DNA of 64,000 bases from Drosophila persimilis (GCF_003286085.1 NW_020825425.1:62001-126000), one strand, 5' to 3'; positions 21,431 through 33,643 are shown, counted from the first letter of the stretch. Notes: generated from the sequence alone by a model not told the origin. Numbers and translations are program-made.

Positions 21431-24400
21431 ATGTCACTGATACTCCTGCAGATAAACCTCCACCATTGTAAGGCAGCATGCGCTGCTCTCTTGCGCCACC
21501 TAGCCAAGGGTGGAGCCGACAATGTCCTCATTCAGGAGCCCTGGATCCTCGGAAACAGGGTCTCTGGTCTGAGGACTCCTGACTATAAGCTATACGTAGC
21601 TGACTCCGCAGGTAAAACTCGCACCTGCATCCTGGCAAAAAGAGATTTGCACTTATTTTTGCTCCCAAATTTCAGCAATGAAGACCAAACAGCAGTGAGC
21701 CTCGAAGGCCAGGGGTGCTCACTGAGAATCTGCTCCACGTACATGGGTCACGACCAACCAGACCCCCCTCCACAGGCGCTCAGGGCGCTAATCACAGGAT
21801 GCGAGGCCAAGGACACCGGCCTAATCGTAGGGTGCGACGCCAATGCACACCGCTGCCAGTGGGGAAGCACTGACACCAACGAAAGGGGTGAGTACCTTTT
21901 CAACTATTTACTGACCACTCAGATGGTCCTTTTAAATAGGGGGAGTGATCCCACCTTCATTATTAAAAACCGCAAGGAGGTCCTGGACCTCACACTTGCC
22001 TCTCATGAGTTACATGGGAACATCGTATCCTGGAGCGTCCTGGAAGAGCACTCCTTCTCGGACCACAGGTACGTGGAAACCGTATTCTCTTTTTCACTAC
22101 CGAGACCAGCTCAATTTCGGAACCTTAGGCGGACAAACTGGGCTCGGTACTCAGACCACCTCTGTCGTGTTCTCCCTGAGACTCCACCTGAGGAGGAGAT
22201 TTCCAGGGAAGCCACGACTCATCTTGTTAAACTATTTACCGACGCCTGCAATGAGGCGCTCGATAAATCCTGCCCCTCTAGCAAGAGCAGAGGCCGGAAG
22301 AAACCTGAATGGTGGAATCCGAAACTGAGGGAACTCCGGAAAGCCTCCCGGAGACTCTTCCATAAAGCTTAGGCTGAAAACGCTGAGCAGAACTGGGCCG
22401 ACTACAAGGCCAGTCTGTCAGTTTACAATAAAGAACTGAGGAAAGCCAAACGCGCCTCTTGGCGTAAGTTCTGTAGCGACATTGAGAATAACTCGGAAGC
22501 CTCGCGCTTGCGCAAAGTTCTCTCGAAGACTACACCCACTCTGGTCTACCTGAAGAATGCCGACCAATCATGGGCAACGACCAGCAATGAGTCGCTAAAT
22601 CTTCTCCTTAACACCCACTTTCCCGCCTGCGATGAAAACAGACCACACAACATCGCGGCTCCCTCCGCTGCCTCAAGTGTTATCATGAACCTGCTAAGCC
22701 AGGAGAACATTTCCTGGGCAATAAAAAGCTTCAAACCATACAAGTCTGCGGGGCCAGATGGCATCATCCCTGCCCAACTGATTCACGCTGGACAAAAAGC
22801 CACTAATTGGCTCAAAAGGATATACGAGGGAATCTTCTCCCATGGATATATCCCGGAAACCTGGCTTCATACCAAAGTCGTCTTCATCCCCAAGACAGGA
22901 AAGCCCTCGCACACTGCCCCCAAAGATTTCAGACCCATAAGTCTATCGTCCTTCCTTCTGAAGACGATGGAACGGCTTTTGGGGATGCATCTCACGGTAA
23001 ATATTCCGCCTAGTCTATTCTCAGACTCCCAGCATGCCTATCGGAAAGGAAGATCCACCGAAACGGCCCTACACTCGATCACATCGATCATCAAAGCGTC
23101 CCTTAACTTTAAGGAGTACACCCTAGTAGCCTTCCTCGACATAGAAGGCGCCTTTAACAATATCCTTCCGACCGCCATCACGGGTGCACTGATGGAGCTG
23201 GGGGTTGACTCCCGGACGGTGAGCCTGATCGATCAGATGCTACAATGCAGGACGGTTGAGGCATCACTGGGGACGTCAACGTCCACCAGATTTGTCAGTA
23301 GAGGCACCCCGCAGGGCGGAGTCCTCTCGCCCCTCCTATGGAACGTGGCAGTGAACGAACTGCTGCGGGAGATAGAGGGGGGTGGCTGCCGCGTGGTGGC
23401 GTATGCGGATGATGTTGCTACAGCATTCTCGGGTAAATTTCCGCAGACGCTGTGTGAGTGCCTGACAAGCACACTCATGAAGATGTCAAAATGGGCAGAC
23501 AAATGCGGTCTAGGCGTCAACCCGTCTAAAACGGAACTGGTGCTCTTCACTAGGAAGTACAAAGTTCCGGCACTGATTCCCCCAAGACTATGTGGGGAAG
23601 CGCTAGTCTTCAGCAACAACGCCAAGTATCTTGGTCTAATCCTCGATAGAAAGCTCGATTGGAAATTGAGCATAGAGGATAGAGTAAAGAAGGCCACAGT
23701 AGCCCTCTATACTTGCAGGAAAGCCATCGGACTAAGATGGGGAATGACCCCCTATATAGTTCGGTGGCTTTACACCACCATCATACGACCGATCATGCTC
23801 TATGGAGTGGTGGTATGGTGGCCAGCCTTAGACAAAAGGACATTCCTCAATAAATGCATGACTGGCGGGCTACGCACTACTCCATGGGAAGCCCTGTATA
23901 CTGTGCTGGACCTCCTCCCCATAGATCTCATGGGAAAGAAAGTGGCAACACTTTCCGCACTCAGAATGAGAGAAGCCAGACTGTGGAAAGCGTCCGCGGT
24001 TGGGCACTCGGGAATCCTGACGAGACACCCGCAATTACCAGAGAGGACAGATTATTGTGTCCCTAGTGATCACCTCTCGACGCCTTTCCAGGTATCAATC
24101 CCACTTAGGGACGACTGGGAGATGGGCGAACCAGGACCCGCAAATGAGGTTCACTTCTACACTGATGGCTCAAAGTTAGACGGCCGCGTGGGAGGCGGAG
24201 TCTACTGCAGCGAGCTGAACATCAGTCATTGCTTCAGGCTCCCGGACCACTGCAGTGTGTTCCAAGCGGAGGTTGTAGCCATCAAGGAGGCCATTTCCAT
24301 CGTCTCCAAACTATCTCTAGACACGCACTTAGTGTGCGTTTTCTCGGACAGCCAAGCAGCTATTAAAGCTCTAGGCTCAATATCGTCGAACTCAGCGACT

Positions 24401-24994
24401 GTAAATGACTGCCGCAGGTCTCTGCACGAGATCGCAAAGCAGTTAGACCTCTTCCTTATATGGGTCCCAGGCCACAGGGACATCGAGGGGAACGACGCCG
24501 CCGACGAGCTAGCAAGGCAGGGTACTACAATTCCTCTCCTTATGGAGAGGAAGTAGGTAGCGATGCCTCTGGCTACGTGCAGGCTCCTCACGCACGAACT
24601 GTTCGAGCAAAATGCCAATAGAAGATGCCAGCAAACCGTTTCCTGTAAAATCTCAAGATTGATATGGCCATATCGATCGAAGAAGCGCTCAGCCGAGCTG
24701 TATAGGCTCAGCAGAGCACAGTGCTCTGCAGTTACTCGAGCCATTACGGGACACTGGCAGATCGGCACTCATGCCTCTAGACTGACAATCCCTCATAACG
24801 ACTTTCGCAGGAGTTGTCGCGACGAGGAAGAGGAGGAATCGGTCCTCCACTTCTTCTGCCACTGCCCGGCCCTTGGAAATCGTCGTCTTCGTATTCTCGG
24901 GGCCGCTTTCCTCACAGACATTTCGGACCTGTCCGAAATCAAAGCGGGGACCTTGTCTAGATTCATCCAAGCCTCCGGATGGGACTGCCCTTAA
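21431..24994 (+). pseudogene. LOA-like LINE ORF2, copy B
   Basis: Same endonuclease-RT-RNase H architecture as copy A. Lesions: a stop at about 22370 after the pre-RT basic segment, a stop at about 24554 inside the RNase H-distal region (GAACAG to AAGTAG), and a small in-frame deletion near 23855 that removes about ten residues between the RT thumb blocks. RT motifs including RGTPQGGVLSPLLWN and YADD are intact. The C-terminal 143 residues are open again from 24563. Confidence 0.88.
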
Positions 24995-25138
24995 TTTGCA
25001 ACAGCCTGTTTCTCCGCGGTTTTTTAGGCACTGGGAAGGGGCACACGCCCATGCGGCACCACAACGGACCTTCTACGGGTCCAAGTGAGCTTGGGAGGGT
25101 TTCATCACTCCCCCAGGCTACCGCCTGAGCCTAACCTA

Positions 25139-25561
25139 ATTACTAAAGTACTGGAACGATACAATAAACATTAACGAAAAGATATCTACAAACATTCACA
25201 AAACTATAACCAAACCACAAACTCCAATGGTACAAGTAGGCCCATTGCAAGAAAAACGCATAAAAATACTTTCTCTCAAAGCACTCGAAGAACTTCAAAT
25301 TCGTATTGTACGAAACACTTAAACATCCTTCAAACTCACTCCTCAATAAATAGTATTATTTACAATTGCAATAATACTGATCATAATATCACATGTGTGT
25401 CGAAAACCACAAAAAGTGATACTCAACATTCCTCAAAAATACCAGACATCAAAATCAAAACCGATACAAAGATACCAACAAACACAAACCAAAATCTTGA
25501 ATTTAATAACATACCATATTTCTAAAAATTCATTTGAGGTCAAATGAAATAAGAGGGGAAG
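25139..25561 (+). pseudogene. Gypsy-type element, segment 4: end of env and polypurine tract
   Basis: Includes the right direct repeat (25141-25530), which codes for nothing continuous. It then runs through AAATAAGAGGGGAAG, a purine tract abutting the LTR. That tract is the expected plus-strand primer. Confidence 0.7.
25141..25530 (+). repeat. Right ~390-bp direct repeat flanking LINE B
   Basis: Second copy of 19201-19589; it begins immediately after the LINE B 3' end. Confidence 0.9.
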
Positions 25562-26140
25562 AGTTAACATCCTAAGAGTTCAATACTCTTATTTCCAATT
25601 AAAACAGAAAAAGGTATAAAAATTCTTGCCCAATAGTTTATTACCCAATTGTAATAACAATGCGCAAGAATTCTGTCACAATTTACACAAAAAGTAAAAA
25701 CCATTTCCTGACTAAAACAAGAACCGAAACATTGTATTTCTGGAAGTGCTTATACGCTCCACTTCAAGTCAGCACTTCACGAGAAACCATCGCCCCCACC
25801 CCGTCTTCGACGTCGCGACTGCGATAATGTCGACAATGCATTTCTGATGACTCCGCTGTTCTTCCCCCCAACATCGACCAGCAACATTGACTTCCTATTG
25901 CCGGTCAATAACTGCAACTCCGCTGTCGCCACTGACGCCGCCGCCTACAATAATTCTGAAGACCCCAACAATTCGGCCTCTGCCGAAGTTCCTCTGCCGC
26001 GTTCATCGATAGGTTTCTTTAAGAATTATAATTCTAGATTTAAGCAGTCACATTCTGATATTCAATAAAAGCACTTCGCTAAAGTGAACAGAATCAAAAT
26101 AATCTTTTATTTTCTCCTTCGAATAAGGATAAAATTAACT
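25562..26140 (+). mobile_element. 3' LTR of the gypsy-type element
   Basis: Begins AGTTAAC right after the purine tract, as in gypsy-family LTRs, and ends TTAACT, so the termini form an inverted repeat. A TATAAA is at 25615-25620 and AATAAA at 26064-26069. Length is 579 bases. The 5' LTR is not in the window. Sequence after 26140 belongs to another element's env, so this element was inserted there. Confidence 0.75.
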
Positions 26141-27480
26141 TGCATAACGAGCTACAAGCAGGAAGCGTTTTAATGAAAACCTCTCGAAAACGCAGATCGC
26201 CGCTGGACATCATTGGAAATGTAGCAAGCAGTCTTTTTGGTGTTCTCGACGCAAAATAATTGACTCAAGTAATTGAGAAAGTGAAAACCAATGAAGACTT
26301 TCTACTACATCTGCTCCAAACATCAATTGTCGACGCGACAATAAACGTAGTCAGAAAAGACAAAGTAACAACTGATAATCGCCTAAAAATTTTGGAACAG
26401 CATATGGCTACTATCAACCGAGAGAGATGGTCATATCACAGCGATCATCTGACTCAAGCGTACTTAGGACTAATAGCACAATTAACCCTGCTCACAACAA
26501 CTCTCCAACGAATGCAGTCCGACATATCTGATGTCCTAATCGGTATTCATCATTGGAGAATAAGCTCCACGCTGGTGTCTCCCGAGCAACTAATAGACCA
26601 ACTAGACCAGATACGGGATCATTTGCCACAAGATCAAATGCTACCGGTCACAACGAAGGATGTGATTCAACTATACAGAATCATGCGAGCCGAAGGAACC
26701 CCGACTGCAAAACACGTCATCTTCAAGCTGACGCTACCGCTACCAACAGCTCAGCTCGAAGTTTTCAGCATCATCCCAATTCCGTTTTGGGATTCAACAA
26801 GCTGGAGTCTATTTGACCTCAGAACCACCATAGTAACGGTGAACATCCACCGAGACCAGTTCATGGGCACTACCCAAGAGGAATTCCGACGTTGTCTTAA
26901 AGTACACAACGAGGAGTTCATCTGCTTTGACCATCAGACGATCTTCAATGTGGACAATTTCTGTGAGTTTCAACTGTTTAACAACACACAGGTAACACAC
27001 ACAAAGGCTGACACGGTGTGGCTAAAAACTCAGCATCCAAATAAATGGATCTTCGCAACGCATTCTACAACTAAACTTCAAGCAGTATGCAACGGAGTTC
27101 CGTCAACCATAACACTAGAAGGAACTGGTCTACTCTCCATGTCCCCTGGTTGCACTGCTCGCAATACTGAAGTAAGCATCAGCACCTTCAGCACCACAAT
27201 CAGCGAAGTTAAATCGACTTACACTCGTTTTGGTGACGTGAGCCCACCGGAGACATCCCCCTCGCCACCAATGTGGCAACTGAAGAACCAGACATCAGAC
27301 TTTATTCACGAACTTGATGATCTACGCCAGCAACTATCAACCATCAATCATCAGGAACTACCACACCATCTCACCACCGTGCAGCACCATCAATTCGCTG
27401 CTTTGCAACCCTAGCAATATCAATTCTATTGATCATTGCCTTCATTTTCCGGGAGAAGTATCAACTATGGAAACCAAGGC
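26141..27480 (+). pseudogene. Envelope (F-like) gene fragment of another errantivirus-like element
   Basis: The fragment opens at a basic furin-type cleavage site (KTSRKRRS) followed by a hydrophobic glycine-containing segment, the arrangement of the fusion subunit of baculovirus-F-like envelope proteins. A TAA at about 26257 follows, then a 384-residue frame (26260-27414) with heptad-rich N-terminal and Thr-rich ectodomain parts. The hydrophobic membrane segment (SILLIIAFIF) lies at about 27420-27450 in another frame, so a frameshift separates it from the ectodomain. The receptor-binding part and the LTRs are absent. The parent family is not identified. Confidence 0.7.
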
Positions 27481-27483
27481 CAT

Positions 27484-27613
27484 CAAAAAAGACCCGACAC
27501 GTGCTCTTTTTCCTGCGTCCGCTTCTGTGTTGGCTTCTGCGTGGTAATTTATTAGCAGCGAGACATTTATTGCAGTTTATTGAGTTTTCCGTAAAAGTTT
27601 CAACTGAAAAATA
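27484..27613 (-). other. Inverted fragment of the host-gene unit (leader next to the TAF5-like segment)
   Basis: The reverse complement matches 45614-45697 (AATAAATGTCTCGCTGC through AGCACGTGTCGGG), the stretch just upstream of the TAF5-like copy 2. Its presence beside the proteasome-alpha-like copy shows that both belong to one original locus. Confidence 0.7.
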
Positions 27614-27947
27614 AGTAAAATAAATGACATTTCATGTGCCTCCGAGTAGGACGTGGAACGCAATTTGTATGGCGTACCGATGCGTCCCTTTGACCCCAAC
27701 TTCCACGACCTGGATGCCGACTTTCGTTTTACCTTAACTTTGATGTCTATTTTTTTCAGAAATGGTTGAACAGTTGAAGTTTTCGCAAGCGTTTATGGTT
27801 ATACGGCAATCGTCGTATACGTTGAAAGCGGTATCCAAAGGACACACATCTCTGGGCATGGCCGCATCAGATGGCGTCGTCATTGGCACAACAACGCGAC
27901 AGACTTCGGAACTAATGGAAGCGCGGCATGGCGCACGTTGCCCCAAC
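27614..27947 (+). pseudogene. Proteasome alpha-subunit-like 5' gene end, copy 1 (intron kept)
   Basis: After an acceptor-like TTTTTTTCAG at 27750-27759, an exon begins AATGGTTGAACAG. It reads VSKGHTSLGMAASDGVVIGT, preceded by a segment ending SSYTLKA. The order Tyr-x-(8) Ala-Val-Ser-x-Gly-x-(3) Gly-x-x-Ala-x-x-Gly-Val-Val-Ile resembles the N-terminal region of 20S proteasome alpha subunits. An upstream exon-like part (27619-27735) matches copy 2 and carries a stop there. The frame is cut at 27947 by an LTR. Identity is inferred from motif spacing only, and it might be another gene. Confidence 0.45.
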
Positions 27948-27990
27948 AACGCGCTAGGGACATGCCGTACGGATCAGCTGCTTTTCGGAA

Positions 27991-28026
27991 ATAAAAGGGG
28001 CTCCGACAGAGCGATCATTATCAGTT
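27991..28026 (+). promoter_or_regulatory. LTR core promoter (TATA-like box and initiator)
   Basis: ATAAAAGGGG and TCAGTT are about 30 bases apart, conserved with the minus-strand LTR at 4133-4170. It is oriented toward the decayed 3' end of a BEL element. Confidence 0.55.
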
Positions 28027-28082
28027 CGGCTCCGGCCAGTGGAGAGGTAAGCATCAGTAGCAGCCACCAACAGCCCCTGCGA

Positions 28083-28365
28083 TCCTCCCATCCCTCTCGG
28101 AGCGAATTAAACCTCCGCATCCTTCGGGGCGCATTCGACCTCCATAAAATTTCTTCTCCTCGGAGCGCTTTAGACCTCCGCAACATTTCTTCTCCTCGGA
28201 GCGCATTCGACCTCCGCAACATTTCTTCTCATCGGAGCGCATTAGACCTCCGCAACATTTATTCTCCTCGGAGCGTCGTCACCTCCGCAACATTTATTCT
28301 CCTACGAGCGCATTAGACCTCCGCAACATTTATTCTCCTCGGAGCGCATTAAATCTCCGCAACAT
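28083..28365 (+). repeat. About eight degenerate 36-bp minisatellite units in the LTR
   Basis: Units of the type CCTCGGAGCGCATTAGACCT are the reverse-complement equivalent of the array at 3601-4069, here fewer and more diverged. Confidence 0.9.
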
Positions 28366-28667
28366 TGACCGACACCGACCGGACGGCCACCACGACCCGC
28401 ACGCAACCAACGGCCACGTGCGGCCACCCCGAAGGACGACCCCTGCAGCCGACCCCCCGGCAGGAAGAGACAGAGGAAAAACCCGCGCACCTACCAAACA
28501 TTATACCTTTTAAGAACAATAAAAATAACTCTATTTCTTTTTTACCGCTCAAGCACCGCCTTTTTCTTGAACCACGAGAATTTCTTTCAGCTACCACACC
28601 CAGAGATCAAACAAATTTCTCTGGAACCCGGTGCGACGAGCATACCCCGCCCGAAGCGCCATCACAA

Positions 28668-31468
28668 CGTTGCGCTTAATAATTCAGTCTTGGTCCTGAG
28701 TGTTACAACCCGAATTGCACCATCAGCTCCTGGGTGTAACTTTGCAACTCTTCCCAGCAGTATCAATAAGGACCAGTGTACCAAGTTGAATATTTGTCCG
28801 CTTTTGCAGCAACGCCAAATATCCCGACGACCAGCGGAGCCATTAGAATGCGTTTCCAATGGTTGCTCATGGTCAGTTTCAACAGTGCATTGTCTACTGG
28901 TTCTACTTACGCGTTCAGGGGTCGGCCAACCAACCAAATGACTGGGAGTTAACGCCTCGAAGTCATTCGGGTCCGATGACAAGGGATGCAGAGATCTAGA
29001 ATTCATCACCGCTTCTATTTGTGTGATGGCAGCCGCCAGATCTTCGTAGTTTAGTGCTGTGCTCTTGGTGCATTTCACAGGCAGCTGTTTATCCACCTTC
29101 ACGGCGCTCTCCCATAATCCTACAAAGTGAGGGGAGCGTGGGGGGATGATGTGAAACCTGACTCCTCACTGGCTGCATTCGTCGTCAATGAGCTTCTGAC
29201 TTGGCGAGTCGAAAGCTCTGTTGAGCTCTCGTGACGCACCTAATAAATTGGTGGCGTTGTCGCAATATAGGTCCGTTTATAACCGTCCGTTTATATATAA
29301 CCGTTTTAGCGCCGCGATGAACGCATTTGAGCATAAGTCCGACACGATCTCTATATGGCAGGCCTTTGTTGCAAAGCATACAACTATGCACAGATACACC
29401 TTTACTGGGCGTTTTCCTCGCATGTGAAAGGGCGAAGGGGTAGATATAGCCTCGCACTCGGCTAGCTGGCGGCGCACCAATCAGCTGTGTTGAAGCAAGC
29501 GGCTGACGAAGAAAGCATGGTATGCAGCCACGGATCACCCTTAGGGCAAGTTTCCTGCAATTGATTACCCAATATCTCAGTCGCAAAAAGGCGCATTGCG
29601 ATTGTGCCCCGGTGTAAATTCTTTCGATGTGTGAGTTCAGCAAGCGCCTCTACCACTTTATTGTTGCTCGGCATTAAGATGGGATGACTTGTGTCAAATG
29701 GAAATTCGGCATTGGACAACCTTTCGCCGACTCGAATAATAGTTATTCCCTATTCCTCTTGTAAAAACGGGCTTAAACTCTGTATTCTCGCTAATTTTAT
29801 CACCTTTCCCTCTTTAAGCTTAATGAATTCCTCGTGCAAGCTCAACTGATGCACATTATACACAATATTGCGCAATCCATCCTCCATTTCCGCTGCAGTA
29901 AGGTTGTCATCTGCTGCGTCCATTAAAAGTTCTGGACCGTTCCACCACATAGTTGACTTGCTCAATTCAGTTACCAATAATCCCCTAGATACAATATCTA
30001 GTTTGATATCGGGTTTGATTTTGTGTCGACCTTAAACCAATCCTGTACAAGTGTGAGCTCTTGTATTTGAGCCACCCTGTTGGCAACGAAGGTGGTCCAT
30101 CGTCTAGCATGTGATGACAGCCAATTTAACACAATTGTGGAATCCGCGAAATAGTTAACCTACTCTACTGGCTATTAGCTTGGCCACTAACAATGCCCCT
30201 CTAAGCGTGGCAATGATGTTACCCTAACTGGGGCTATTTTGGACTTGGCTTTACCAGTCGCACCGAAATGCATCCCCCTTCAGTTATTCTCTATATCTAA
30301 GCCATTGAGTTGCGTAGCTTGCTGGTAACTCCTCGTCCCAATCCTGCTCTAGAAGCCAAAGTTCCTGAACAAAGATCTTGCCTGAACAAGATCAGCAAGA
30401 TCAGCAAGGGACTGAAGAACCCTAATGGATCAAACACCTGAGCCAATTCGGACAGCACTGATTGGAGACCTTTATGTTAAAGCAGAATTGGAATTTGTCC
30501 TCTAGACTCGACCAATATATCCCCAAAGTTTTAGCTGCGTCCTGTCCTCTGTTTTTATCATCAGGGGCTCTAGGCTGGTGTTGCCGTCCATTCCTTGATA
30601 ATTGCTGCGCCATTTGTGCAGCTCGAACTTTCCTAGCCCTAATAATTCGGTCACTTGTTCTTTCAACTTTGTCAGTTCCTCTTCTGATTCGGCGCCACAC
30701 AGCACATCATCCTTATAGAAACTTCGATTCACTGCCTCTCTAGCTAACGGACATTTTTCCGGGTACCTATCGACCAAGTGATAGCGGCAATGTACTGCCA
30801 GGAACGGCGCAGAATTTGTTCCGTAAGTGACCGTGTTTAGGCGCAGCACCTGGATAGGATCCGAAACGTTGCATCGCCATAGAATGCATTGATAGTTTCT
30901 ATGTGGTTGCGCAACCAATATTTGACGGTACATTTTCTTTATGTCGGCCCTAAGGGCGTATCTATAGAAACGGATCCTGGTCAATGTCTCGAATAGATCA
31001 GGCTGCAACTTTGGACCAACCAAGGTTGCGTCGTTCAGTGACATGCTGTTGCTAGATCTACATGAGGCATCAAATACGAATCGTAATTTGGTCGTCAAAC
31101 TCTCTGGGCGAATAACCGGATGATGTGGCATCTTGTCCGGCGGGCTCTATTGCCTCTAAATGCCCTAACTCGCGATATTCTTCAATAAATTGAACATATT
31201 GTTCCTTCAGCGCTTGACTACGATTTAATCTCTTCTCTAAATTCAAGAACCTGGTAAGTGCAATTTGATAAGTTTCGCCTAACTCAATTTTAGGATTCTT
31301 AAAGGGCAGAGCTACCACTAAATGTCTTGAGGACTCCTGCTTAACATGCGTCACGAAAAAATCTTCGCACTGTTTTTCTTCCTCAGTGAACTTATCTACT
31401 GTTTCAGGGACTTCATCACACTTCCAAAACCTTTCTACGAGCTCTTGCAGCTGATTATTTTTCGACAC
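28668..31468 (-). pseudogene. BEL/Pao element 1 pol remnants (RT, RNase H, integrase)
   Basis: The pre-RT linker and RT occupy 31468-30420, with LRFVFDASCRSSNSMSLND, ADIKKMYRQI and FYKDDVLCGAES. The last contains the catalytic DD with Tyr-Lys-Asp-Asp in place of the usual YVDD. The integrase N-terminal LSPFLQEE block is near 29760, the core lies in a scrambled frame at 29643-29185, and the C-terminal AVMNSRSLHPLS block is at about 29010. Stops and frameshifts throughout rule out activity. Confidence 0.75.
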
Positions 31469-31788
31469 CTTTTGTTCAATGTCAGTTGCTAACAGTGCAA
31501 CTTCAGAAGATTTTGTGAATTCACCTACGACGACCCAGCCTAACAGAGACTTTTGAAGCCTTGGCAGGTGTGCTCATAGTTTTATTTTCCCTGCTACAAT
31601 TAGCTTGAAAAACAATGTGACTCCAACTAGCATGTCAATATCACCCGGACTAAAATGTAGGGTCAGCCAGCGTAACTCCCTTGGTTGGAACCCACTCCGG
31701 ACAAATTCCTGAGCATGTTGGGTTATACTGAGTTATTTCCTTCAGCACACAGAAGTCCTCGGTAGTCATATATCTCGTGACTCTAGAT

Positions 31789-33100
31789 TTAAAAGTCGCT
31801 TGCACCTCTTGAGACTATCCTAGTCGTCAGAAAATTTAATTGACTACCGGAATCTAACAAGAACCTGCAATTGCGATATCCTCCGTCTATAGCTTTGATT
31901 TGAACTACAGCGGTCGCAAGAAAGTTAGTGGATGATCTAGACAATAGGGAGCAAATCCTGCAAATCCTACATCGCGGACCATTACAGTATAGTACAGTTG
32001 TATGTCGCTTGCTAAAACAAATCAGGCACAGCGAATGCTTCTTCACCTCATAGTAACTTTGTACTAGTAATAGTTCTTTAAACCTTTGACACCCTTTCAC
32101 TCCATGGGTCCCAGGACAAACGTAGCAGATATTGCTGCCTATTGTTGCAGCTAAGGTCGCATTTTTAATCTCACCTCTACCACTGGGTCGGGCTCCATTG
32201 CCTCGTCGAACTTCCCTATTTGCAATATTGACTCCTCTGTTTATCACAAACTGCGATAACAATGACCACGACGGTAACTTCTGGCAATCCCACTCAGCTT
32301 CCCACCTATCCATTGTATCTTCATCAAGCTTTGTACGAATAAGATGGAAAATTACTGCATCCAGAATCTCTTTATCGTCGCTTAACGACTTGAGTGCTAC
32401 TAATTGTGAATTTACATTGTCTACCAGCACTCTCAGTCCCTCTGAGTCGAGTCTTTTTAGCCGCCTTAAGTTGAATAGCTCCTGTACATGTGATTGCAGA
32501 ATAATTGCCTTATTTTCATAGCGATCATTCAATAATCGTAGTGCCTTGCGATAATTAGGCCCTGTTAATACCAACCCCTCAATCTCACTTAACGGTCCAG
32601 CTCCTAACGATGATCTCAAATGAATAAATTTTGGACAACTTATCCAATTCAGGGTCTGATTCTATTAGAGTAGCAAAGGTGTTGTACCAGCTGATCCATT
32701 CCGTAAACTTTCCAGCGAACTCAGGCAGCTTTAGCTTGGGAAGTCTCGATGAACGAGACACCTGTGTGCTATGTAGAAGAGCACCTACATTGGACTGCCG
32801 CCGTCCCCTATTTCCAAGACAGCTTAGTAACTTGGCGTTTAATTCGCAATAAACCTCCTCAACTTCATAGCGGCTTTCATATTCGCTGGCGTCCTCTCTA
32901 TCGTGTTTAATTTTAGCCTGAATGTTGCAGAACTGATTAAAGTTTGTTTCAATTAGATTTAACCTGGCTTCCAGCTCCGCAGACGTCATGGAGTCGCTAT
33001 CTTTTATATAGATAGCCTTTTTACGGACAAAGGAATTCATTAAGGCCGTTCGAGAAGTGAGCACCTCCACATCTTTACCCTTTCTAGGTTCCATTTGCAC
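31789..33100 (-). pseudogene. BEL/Pao element 1 gag and protease
   Basis: Two overlapping frames (33100-32585 and 32619-31789) make a BEL-type gag with KLKLPEFAGKFTEWISWYN and a zinc-cluster region (CYVCPGTHGVKGC, CRICRICSLLS). The protease active site is in FLLDSGSQLNFLT. The frameshift between the two halves is near 32600. Confidence 0.8.
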
Positions 33101-33286
33101 TGACTCTTTACACCGGTGTTACCATTGAAAATTTAACAATGAAAAATACTCAGTATTGGCATGAGTAAGTAACACGGTACCAAGTTTAGCCACTCTATTC
33201 AATAATCGGCTAACTTTAAATTCTCACTACACTGCCCAAATCAATAACTGATCAACAATTGACCACTGAGCGCCACTGTACCAAAA

Positions 33287-33643
33287 TGTGTACGTGCGCC
33301 CCAACGAAAAGGGAGGCAAAGAAGAAACGACTACAAAGTTATATCAATGTCAAGTAGCAATTACTGTTCTTTAGGTGCCGGCTTGTAAATGCATATATAT
33401 GTAAGTATGTATGTGCCTTTCTTCAACGTATAGTAGTGCACGCAATAGGCTGTATGTGTGTATGCAGATACCTCAAGCTAACTGTAATTGTAATCTGCTT
33501 TCTACACGATACCCCGCTTACAGAACAATTAAAGCGCAGAAGTCTCAAAGCCGCGACCACTTGACACTAAAACAATTGTATCGTTTTGAGATTATTCACA
33601 CACATGCCTACAAGAAATATTAGATGCTCAAAGCAGTTCACAC
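33287..33643 (-). mobile_element. Putative 5' LTR of BEL/Pao element 1
   Basis: 357 bases with TGTG/CACA termini, followed on the minus strand by TTTTGGTACAGTGGCGCTCA, a primer-binding-site-like leader. No partner LTR exists in the window, so the boundaries rest on termini and leader position only. Confidence 0.5.

Larger units (their letters stand above)
19590..25138 (+). mobile_element. LOA-like non-LTR retrotransposon, copy B (full length, mutated)
   Basis: Starts with a 5' untranslated region of about 490 bases (TGGCCGTCAGCCGTCGGG) that copy A lacks beyond about 100 bases. ORF1 and ORF2 follow, then the same 3' end with CCTAACCTAAT. It is the plus-strand relative of copy A. The immediate flanks are the ~390-bp direct repeats 19201-19589 and 25141-25530 in place of a short target duplication. 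Confidence 0.9.
27948..28667 (+). mobile_element. LTR fragment (same family as 3491-4548), U3-truncated
   Basis: From AACAACGCGCTAGGGACA on, it parallels the minus-strand LTR: TATA-like ATAAAAGGGG at 27991-28000, TCAGTT at 28021-28026, GAGAGGTAAGC, and about eight degenerate units of the 36-bp repeat at 28083-28365. The U5 part extends to about 28667 (CCATCACA), beyond what the other copy retains. Most of U3 is missing. No internal element sequence is attached. Confidence 0.7.
28668..33643 (-). mobile_element. BEL/Pao element 1 (decayed; 3' end missing)
   Basis: On minus from right to left: putative 5' LTR 33287-33643 (TGTG...CACA), gag, protease, RT-RNase H and integrase remnants. The integrase C-terminus (LTPSHLVGWPTP, then GRVAKLHPGADGAIRVVTLR) ends at about 28668 against the solo LTR. 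Multiple frameshifts split every domain. It is one of the most decayed elements in the window. Confidence 0.8.
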
